NCBI RefSeq assembly: GCF_002155905.1
Contig: NZ_MUMF01000108.1
Coordinates: 1 to 44,441, forward strand
Source: Streptomyces tricolor
GTDB lineage: Bacteria; Actinomycetota; Actinomycetes; Streptomycetales; Streptomycetaceae
Direction of reading: 5' to 3'
DNA length: 44,441 nt
Positions within the stretch are counted from its first letter, which is position 1; the number at the start of each line of letters is the position of its first letter. Made by a program: the position numbers and the translations under genes. This document shows positions 38,916-44,441 of the stretch, piece after piece. The notes under the pieces were generated by a model. The model saw nothing but the letters and a program-made list of their open reading frames with translations, made no database searches and was not told the DNA's origin.

Positions 38916-41123
38916 GTGGGCGCACCGCCTGTTCCCCCTGCCGCCCGGACGGACGCCGTCCTCCGGGAGTTCGTGGCCCGCGCCGTCGCGACGGGCCGGG
39001 CGAGCGGCCACCGTGCCGCCGCCGCCGGCTACCACCACCGCAACCACGTCGTGCCGCTGACCGAACCGCTGGCCGGGCTGCTCGGCCGGGCGCCGGGCAC
39101 CCGGGTGCTCGTGCGGGTGCCGCGCCCGGACGCGGTGCCGGTGGTGATCCGCACCTGGCCGAGCGAGCCGGAGATCCTGCGGGCCGTGCGCAGGGTGCTG
39201 CCGCGGGTGCCGGAGTGCCTGGCCGCGGGGCCCGGCTTCGCCGTCCACAGCTTTGTGGACGGCGAGGTGCTGGCCGACGTCTGCGGCCCCGGCAAACCCG
39301 TCGAGGGGCCGCTGCTCGCCGACCTGGCGGAGCTGCTCGCCGCGATCGTCCAGGTCCGCGGCGGCGCCCTGCCGCCCCTGCCCGCCCACTGGCCCCGCAA
39401 CCACACCGACTCCCAGGGCTTCCTGCGCACCCTGGTCCACCTCGCCGACCAGCAGATCCGGAGCCCCAACCGGCACCGGTACGGCGGCCTGTTCACGGCG
39501 CTCGGCGTGCCCGAGGACGCCCTGACCCGGTTCGCCGACCGGGTCCCGGCCATGACCCGGCGGCCGTACGGCCTGCTCCACGGCGACCTGCACCGCGGCA
39601 ACCTGGTCCGGCCGGCCGCCGGTGCCGCGCCGCTGCACTGCGTGGACTGGGAACTGGCCGGGTACGGCGACCCGTTGCACGACCTCGCCGTCCACCTGGT
39701 GCGGATGCGCTACCCCGAGCACCAGCGGCGCGAGGTCGTCGACGCCTGGGCCGAGGCCGTCCACCGGGTACGGCCCGCCGCCACCGCGGGCCTGTCCCGG
39801 GACCTGCGGCACTACCTCGCCTTCGAGCACGCCCAGTCCCTCTACGCCGACGTGATCCGGGCGGCGCGCTCGCTGGAGGAGTCCTTCGCCCCGGAGCGCC
39901 TGGCGGCGGCGACGGCGAGCGTCCGCGCCGCCCTGCGCGCCGCCGCCGGGCCGCTGCGGCTCGGCCGGGTGCCGGAGACCGGCGAGATCGAGCGGATCCT
40001 CTTCCGGCGCGGTGCGTCCGGCAGGCCGGGACGGCGGCTCATCGGCTGGACCCCGGACCGGCGCGTCGCCGAGCACCCCGACTTCCCGCGCTCCGCGGTC
40101 GCCGACGCGCTGCTCCTGGAGGGCGCCGCCCCGGCCGGCCGGGTGTTCAAGGGGGCCGCGCACGTCAACACGGTGCTCCGGGTGCCCGGGACGCCGTTCC
40201 CGGTCGTCGTCCGCCGCGAGGCGACCGTGGTGCTGCGGCGCGAGACCGGCTTCCTCAGCGAGCACGCCGTCCTGCGGGCGATCGAGCGGTCGGGGGTGCC
40301 GGTGGCTGCTCCCCGGGTGCTGGCGCTGGGGGAGAGCCACGCGAGCGATCCGCGCCTGCGCTACCGCGGGGACCGCTTCGCCGTCCACACCTACGAGGGC
40401 GCCGCCGACCTCGGCAGCCGCCCCGAGCACCCGGTCCACGGGCTCCGCCCGCACGAGGCCGACTGCCTGGTCGACCAGCTGGCCGCGCTGACCCTGGTCG
40501 ACCACGCCCCGCTGGACCCGCTCGGCGGACCGCCCCGCTTCTACGACTGGCTCAGCGACCAGCTCGTGGCCCTGGTCGCCGGCCTGCCCCGGCAGTCCCA
40601 GCAGCTGGCCCGCCTCCTCGGCCTGCCCGACGCGCCCCGGCTGCGCGAGATCCTCGCCCGGCACCGGGTCACGCACCGCGCCCCCGCCCTGCTGCACGGC
40701 GACCTCAACCCCTGGAACCTGGTGCGCCGCGCCGACGGCCCGCCGCTCACCCTGATCGACTGGGAGATGGCGCTGATCGGCGACCCGCTGTACGACCTGG
40801 TCCGGCACATGCACCTCACCCCGACCCGCCCGGAGATCCGGGACCGCATGTTCCGCCGCTGGGAGTCCCGGCTGGCCCCGCGTTTCACCCGGGGCTGGCA
40901 GCAGGACTGGCGGGTCTACCGCTGGACCGAGATCGTCCGCTCCGCCTACGTCGACCTCGACCGCCTGGTCACCGGGGCCGCCCTGGACGCGCCCAACGTG
41001 CGGCGCGCGGTGGAGTCGTACGCCATGACGCTGGCCGCGGCGACCGCCTCGCTGGGCCTGTCGTCCCGGCGGCACGGGGGCCCGCACCCGGCCTGGCCGC
41101 CCGTGCCGGGCGGGGCTGCGTAG
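38916..41123 (+). CDS. Double aminoglycoside-phosphotransferase-fold (APH) protein
   Basis: 735 residues from GTG 38916, chosen for GGAG six bases upstream; an in-frame ATG at 38793 lacks a site. Two kinase-like domains are fused. The first has LLHGDLHRGNLV (about 221) and VDWELAGYGDPLHDLA; the second has LLHGDLNPWNLV (about 591) and IDWEMALIGDPLYDLVRHM. Both keep the catalytic HxD-x4-N loop and the metal-binding Asp. The chain is twice the length of a normal APH enzyme. It may phosphorylate an aminoglycoside, sugar or choline-like substrate, but none can be named. The frame continues to overlap the -10 of the TetR gene. Confidence 0.85.
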   Translation: MGAPPVPPAARTDAVLREFVARAVATGRASGHRAAAAGYHHRNHVVPLTEPLAGLLGRAPGTRVLVRVPRPDAVPVVIRTWPSEPEILRAVRRVLPRVPECLAAGPGFAVHSFVDGEVLADVCGPGKPVEGPLLADLAELLAAIVQVRGGALPPLPAHWPRNHTDSQGFLRTLVHLADQQIRSPNRHRYGGLFTALGVPEDALTRFADRVPAMTRRPYGLLHGDLHRGNLVRPAAGAAPLHCVDWELAGYGDPLHDLAVHLVRMRYPEHQRREVVDAWAEAVHRVRPAATAGLSRDLRHYLAFEHAQSLYADVIRAARSLEESFAPERLAAATASVRAALRAAAGPLRLGRVPETGEIERILFRRGASGRPGRRLIGWTPDRRVAEHPDFPRSAVADALLLEGAAPAGRVFKGAAHVNTVLRVPGTPFPVVVRREATVVLRRETGFLSEHAVLRAIERSGVPVAAPRVLALGESHASDPRLRYRGDRFAVHTYEGAADLGSRPEHPVHGLRPHEADCLVDQLAALTLVDHAPLDPLGGPPRFYDWLSDQLVALVAGLPRQSQQLARLLGLPDAPRLREILARHRVTHRAPALLHGDLNPWNLVRRADGPPLTLIDWEMALIGDPLYDLVRHMHLTPTRPEIRDRMFRRWESRLAPRFTRGWQQDWRVYRWTEIVRSAYVDLDRLVTGAALDAPNVRRAVESYAMTLAAATASLGLSSRRHGGPHPAWPPVPGGAA

Positions 41124-41126
41124 GCT
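41121..41126 (+). promoter_or_regulatory. -10 box of the TetR gene formed by the APH stop codon
   Basis: TAGGCT begins with the TAG stop of the APH gene and is followed by six bases and then ATG 41133, implying a leaderless start. Confidence 0.5.
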
Positions 41127-41132
41127 CGCCCC

Positions 41133-41762
41133 ATGGGTGAGATGGGCCTGCGCGAGCGCAAGAAGCAGCGGATGTACCAGGACGTGTCGGACATCGCCGT
41201 ACGGCTGTTCCTGGAGCGGGGCTTCGACGCGGTGTCCGTGGCGGAGGTCGCCGCCGCGGCCGGGATCTCCAAGCCGACCCTCTTCCGGTACTTCCCGGCC
41301 AAGGAGGACCTGGTCCTGCACCGGATCGCGGACCACGAGACGGAGGCCGCGCGCGTGGTCGCGGGGGAGGCCGACCCGGTGGACGCGCTGCGCCGGAACT
41401 TCCTGGCCGGCCTGGACCGGCGCGACCCGGTCACCGGCCTGAACGACCACCCCCAGGTGCTCGCCTTCCACCGGCTGCTCTACGGCACCCCGGCCCTGGC
41501 GGCGCGGGCGTACGCCCATGTGGAGCGGTCGGAGACGGCGCTCGCCGAGGCGCTCGGGGGCGGGCTGGACGCGCGGCTGGCGGCCGGGCAGATCATCGCC
41601 GTCCAGCGGATCCTCGCCGAGGAGAACTGGCGGCGGATCGCGGCCGGGGAGCCGGTCGAGCAGGTGGCGCCGGACGCCGTACGGGCGGCCGAGCGGGCGT
41701 TCCGGCGGCTGGCGGAGGGGCTGCCGGAGCTGAGGAGCCGGGGAGCCGGGGCCCGGCAGTGA
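41133..41762 (+). CDS. TetR-family transcriptional regulator
   Basis: 209 residues. The N-terminal helix-turn-helix is SVAEVAAAAGISKPTLFRYFPAKEDLV (about 36-62), preceded by the amphipathic IAVRLFLERGFD helix. The C-terminal domain is the usual all-helical ligand pocket and dimer interface. It lies 50 bases before the HelR/HelD-like gene. The ACTCGGT direct repeats upstream of that gene are a candidate site for this regulator. The inducer is unknown. Confidence 0.92.
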   Translation: MGEMGLRERKKQRMYQDVSDIAVRLFLERGFDAVSVAEVAAAAGISKPTLFRYFPAKEDLVLHRIADHETEAARVVAGEADPVDALRRNFLAGLDRRDPVTGLNDHPQVLAFHRLLYGTPALAARAYAHVERSETALAEALGGGLDARLAAGQIIAVQRILAEENWRRIAAGEPVEQVAPDAVRAAERAFRRLAEGLPELRSRGAGARQ

Positions 41763-41763
41763 G

Positions 41764-41806
41764 ACTCGGTTAAAAATGTAACTCGGTAACGTTCTGGCGG
41801 TACGCT
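41764..41806 (+). promoter_or_regulatory. Promoter and repeats of the HelR/HelD-like gene
   Basis: ACTCGGT occurs at 41764-41770 and 41781-41787, 17 bases apart, with an AT-rich spacer containing GTTA-N6-TAAC. TACGCT (41801-41806) ends six bases before ATG 41813, giving a leaderless transcript. The GGGGCTTGC-type rifamycin-associated element known upstream of helR in some species is not present. Confidence 0.45.
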
Positions 41807-41812
41807 GGCGTC

Positions 41813-43867
41813 ATGACGTCACTCGAACCCGCCCTCACGGACACCCTGCACACCGAGCGCGCCTACCACGACACCTGCCGTACGGCTCTCGCCGCGATGG
41901 TCGAGGGCGCCGCCGAACAGGTCGTCACCGGCGAGGACGTCTCCGCCTCCGGAGCCGACGCCGAGGTCCTCGGCTACCGGCTGCGCAGCCAGGCCAAGGC
42001 CATGCGCGAACTCCCGCCCGGCCCGCTGTTCTTCGGCCGCCTCGACTTCGCCGACGACGCCCCCGGGCACGGCGGGCAGAGCTACCACGTCGGCCGGGTC
42101 CGGATCACCGAGGACCCGGCCGCCCCGCCGCTCGTGGTCGACTGGCGGGCCCCCGTCTCCCGCGCCTTCTACCAGGCGAGCGCCCGCGACCCGCAGGGCG
42201 TCGCCGTCCGGCGCCGGTTCGGCTGGGCCCCCGGCAGCCGGGGCGACTCCGCCGACCTCACCGGCCTGGAGGACGAGCACCTGGCCCGGGGCGAGTCCCG
42301 GACCAGCGACATCGTGGCCCGCGAGATCGAACGGCCGCGGGTCGGGCCCATGCGGGACATCGTCGCCACCATCCAGCCCGAGCAGGACGACCTCGTCCGC
42401 GCCGCCCTCACCGACTCGGTGTGCGTGCAGGGCGCCCCCGGCACCGGCAAGACCGCCGTCGGCCTGCACCGCGCCGCCTACCTGCTCTACACCCACCCCA
42501 AGCGGCTCCAGCGCGCGGGCCTGCTGATCCTCGGCCCCAACCGCACCTTCCTCCGGTACATCGCCGAGGTGCTGCCCTCCCTCGGCGAGACCGCCCGTCG
42601 CGGAGCGACCGACGGGGGCTATCGCCAGTCCACCCTGCTGGACGAGATCGCCCGCCACCCGGTGACCGGGACCGATCCGGTGCCGGCCGCGACGGTCAAG
42701 CACGACCCGCGCATGGCCGAGGTGCTGCGCCGGGCGCTGTACGCGCGCGTGAGCACCGACGGCGTGACCGACCTCGCCGTCCCCGACGGGTCGTACCGCT
42801 GGCGGGTGTCCGCCGCCGAACTCGCCGACCTCGTCGCGGAGGTGCGCGCCGAGGAACCGCCGTACGCCGTGGGGCGGGAACGGGTGCGCACCCGGGTGGT
42901 ACGGCGCCTGCGCGACCAGGCCGAACGGCGCTCCGGGGTGCTGCCCGCCTCCTGGGTGCGCCGCATCGAGCGCTGCCGGCCGCTGACCGAGCAGCTCGAC
43001 GCGGTGTGGCCGAAGGTCCGCCCCGAGGAGATCCTCGCCCAACTCCTCACCGACGCCGGGGCGTTGGCCCGGGCCGCCGACGGCCTGCTGGACCCCGGCG
43101 AGCAGGCGGCGCTGCTGTGGACCCGCCCGCCGCGCTCGTTCAAGTCGGCCCGCTGGTCGGCCGCCGACCTGGTCCTGCTGGACGAACTCGCCGGACTGAT
43201 CGAACACCCCGAGGGCTACGGCCACCTCGTCGTGGACGAGGCGCAGGACCTCTCCCCGATGGAGTGCCGGGCCATCGCCCGCCGGGCCGCGTTCGGCTCG
43301 CTCACCGTCCTCGGCGACCTCGCCCAGGGCACCACCCCGTGGGCCGCCCGCGACTGGTCCGTACAGCTGCGCCACCTCGGCCGGCCGGACGCGGCCGTGG
43401 TGCCGCTGACCACCGGGTTCCGGGTGCCGGCGGCCGTCCTGGAGCTGGCCAACCGGCTGCTCGCCCGCCTCGACGTCGCCGTACCCGCCGCCACCTCCCT
43501 GCGCACCGACGGCGAGCTGACCCTGCGGCCCACCGACGACCTGCTCGGCACCACCGTGACCGCCGTCCGCGAGGCCCTCGCCCGGGAGGGGTCGGTCGGG
43601 GTGGTCACGGCCGACAGGGACACCGACCGGGTACGGGCGGCGCTCACCGGGGCGGGCCTCGACCCGGCCGCCCCCGACGCGCTCGGCGCCCGGCTGACCG
43701 TCGTCCCCGCGAGCGTGGTCAAGGGCCTGGAGTACGACCACGTCATCGCCGTCGAACCGGCCGCGGTGGCCGAGGCGGAACCGCGCGGAGCCCACCGCCT
43801 GTACGTGGTCCTGACCCGCGCGGTCTCCCGCCTGGACGTCGTCCACCAGCGTCCGCTGCCCTTCTAG
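41813..43867 (+). CDS. HelR/HelD-like RNA polymerase motor ATPase
   Basis: 684 residues of the UvrD/Rep-like superfamily 1 type. An N-terminal coiled region (HTERAYHDTCRTALAAMVEGA) and the domain VGRVRITEDPAAPPLVVDWRAPVSRAFYQ precede Walker A GAPGTGKTAVGLHRAAYLL (about 206), Walker B LVVDEAQDLSP (about 471), motif III LGDLAQGT and motif VI VVLTRAV. HelD-type proteins use ATP to release stalled or drug-bound RNA polymerase; the HelR subgroup protects against rifamycin. Which subgroup this belongs to is undecided. Confidence 0.85.
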   Translation: MTSLEPALTDTLHTERAYHDTCRTALAAMVEGAAEQVVTGEDVSASGADAEVLGYRLRSQAKAMRELPPGPLFFGRLDFADDAPGHGGQSYHVGRVRITEDPAAPPLVVDWRAPVSRAFYQASARDPQGVAVRRRFGWAPGSRGDSADLTGLEDEHLARGESRTSDIVAREIERPRVGPMRDIVATIQPEQDDLVRAALTDSVCVQGAPGTGKTAVGLHRAAYLLYTHPKRLQRAGLLILGPNRTFLRYIAEVLPSLGETARRGATDGGYRQSTLLDEIARHPVTGTDPVPAATVKHDPRMAEVLRRALYARVSTDGVTDLAVPDGSYRWRVSAAELADLVAEVRAEEPPYAVGRERVRTRVVRRLRDQAERRSGVLPASWVRRIERCRPLTEQLDAVWPKVRPEEILAQLLTDAGALARAADGLLDPGEQAALLWTRPPRSFKSARWSAADLVLLDELAGLIEHPEGYGHLVVDEAQDLSPMECRAIARRAAFGSLTVLGDLAQGTTPWAARDWSVQLRHLGRPDAAVVPLTTGFRVPAAVLELANRLLARLDVAVPAATSLRTDGELTLRPTDDLLGTTVTAVREALAREGSVGVVTADRDTDRVRAALTGAGLDPAAPDALGARLTVVPASVVKGLEYDHVIAVEPAAVAEAEPRGAHRLYVVLTRAVSRLDVVHQRPLPF

Positions 43868-43909
43868 CCGCCCTTTCGCCGGCCGGCGCCGATGGACGAT
43901 CCTGGCGTG

Positions 43910-44395
43910 ATGCTGCTCTTCCTCGACGTCGACGGCCCCCTCATCCCGTTCGGGGCGGCGGACCGCGCCTACCCGGTGTACGACGGTCCGCCGGTCCCGG
44001 CCGGCCACCCGCTGCTGCCCCGGGTCGACCCCGCGCTGGGCCCCCGGCTGACCGCGCTGGGCTGCGAGCTGGTGTGGGCCACGACGTGGACGGACGACGC
44101 CAACGACTGCCTCGCCCCGTGGCTGGGCCTGCCGCCGCTGCCGGTGGTGCGGTGGCCGGACGAGGACGAGCCGCCGGGCCCGCCGCACTGGAAGACCCGG
44201 CCGCTGGTCGCCTGGGCGGCGGGCCGGCCCTTCGTCTGGCTGGACGACGAGATCACCGAGGCCGACCGCGCCTGGACCGCCGCCCACCACCCGGCCCCGG
44301 CGCTCCTGCACCGCATCGACCACCGGTACGGCCTGACGGACGCCGACTTCGCGGTGGTGGAGGAGTGGCTGGGGACGGCGTGGAGCGCCCCGTAA
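43910..44395 (+). CDS. HAD-fold protein (Swiss-army-knife RNA-repair-type HAD domain)
   Basis: 161 residues from ATG 43910 (MLLFLDVDGPLIPFG); GTG 43907 and ATG 43892 are in frame just upstream. The nucleophile block LFLDVDG, WATTWTDDANDCLAPWLGLPPLP and the late block FVWLDDEITEADRAW fit the HAD family first noted as a module of Swiss-army-knife RNA repair proteins. Here it stands alone, without ligase or kinase domains. Phosphatase activity on nucleotides or RNA ends is possible but unproven. The stop codon abuts a dispersed repeat. Confidence 0.85.
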   Translation: MLLFLDVDGPLIPFGAADRAYPVYDGPPVPAGHPLLPRVDPALGPRLTALGCELVWATTWTDDANDCLAPWLGLPPLPVVRWPDEDEPPGPPHWKTRPLVAWAAGRPFVWLDDEITEADRAWTAAHHPAPALLHRIDHRYGLTDADFAVVEEWLGTAWSAP

Positions 44396-44422
44396 GGGGC
44401 GCGGGGAACTGCGCGAGCAACC
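44394..44422 (+). repeat. Dispersed Streptomyces-type intergenic repeat, copy 2
   Basis: AAGGGGCGCGGGGAAC followed by TGCGCGAGCAACC closely matches the copy at 3968-3997. Both begin at a stop codon and run into a C-rich tract. It probably serves as a transcription end or REP-like element. Confidence 0.55.
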
Positions 44423-44441
44423 CCCCCACGCACCCGCACCC

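Noticed and set aside
38757..41519. 920-codon minus-strand open frame
   Set aside because: Antisense to the double APH gene and TetR gene, whose catalytic and helix-turn-helix motifs are clear on the plus strand.
41763..41812. Rifamycin-associated element upstream of the HelR-like gene
   Set aside because: No GGGGCTTGC-type palindrome is present in the short promoter region.
41819..44323. 834-codon minus-strand open frame
   Set aside because: Antisense to the HelR-like and HAD genes; no motif and no ribosome site.
1..44441. CRISPR arrays, tRNA/rRNA genes, transposases or att sites
   Set aside because: No regularly spaced repeats, cloverleaf sequences, transposase motifs or integrase genes were recognised by reading; a tRNAscan or IS search could confirm.

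Overview
The window is a piece of an actinobacterial chromosome, almost certainly Streptomyces. Supporting signs are very high GC with G/C third positions, many ATGA/GTGA gene overlaps, frequent leaderless starts, and marker genes: mycothiol synthase (mshD), GlnR, the nickel regulator Nur, the c-di-GMP-controlled anti-sigma RsiG, and the DevA/DevE developmental regulators. From memory the gene order resembles the S. coelicolor region around SCO4147-SCO4195, with extra genes inserted; no alignment was run.

Layout. 1-3968 (+): zinc-finger membrane anti-sigma-like protein, a 17-codon ORF, an ABC ATPase and two membrane proteins, all overlapping. 4033-6928: mshD (-) and a secreted 5'-nucleotidase (+). 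6950-9438 (-): TPR membrane protein and AAA+ ATPase. 9501-13088: accessory genes, namely a secreted pectate lyase/pectin methylesterase fusion, an NmrA-type reductase and a divergent MarR regulator. 13099-16727 (-): an MprAB-like two-component system, a small protein and an HtrA-like membrane protease. 16907-21443: LacI regulator, GlnR, an alpha/beta hydrolase, a MoaD/ThiS-like protein and a membrane protein.

21462-26512 is an accessory, visibly less GC-rich island of WhiJ/Scr-type genes: two XRE-DUF5753 regulators, DUF397, DUF6879 and small unknowns. It also holds a 45-codon ORF translationally coupled to a RiPP-type isoaspartate (PIMT-like) methyltransferase. That pair is the best candidate for an undescribed system: a minimal aspartimide-forming (imiditide-like) peptide locus whose peptide has three Asp-Gly steps.

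26613-28117 is a sulfur module: DUF1416, thiosulfate sulfurtransferase and an upstream Cys-containing leader peptide with a leaderless promoter. 28209-34800 holds housekeeping and small genes: a DUF2993 protein, DUF3099, DsrE, a small membrane protein, a nitrobindin-like protein lacking the heme histidine, nur, ygfZ, a dihydrofolate-reductase-like protein, a secreted ricin-type lectin and dtd. 34961-38760 is a differentiation cluster: rsiG, devE, a small membrane protein, devA and devB. devE and devA share a GTTGG-N3-CCAAC palindrome at an identical distance from their starts. 38916-44395 has a double aminoglycoside-phosphotransferase-fold protein, a TetR regulator, a HelR/HelD-like RNA polymerase motor ATPase and a HAD-fold protein. 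No tRNA, rRNA, CRISPR array, transposase or prophage was recognised.
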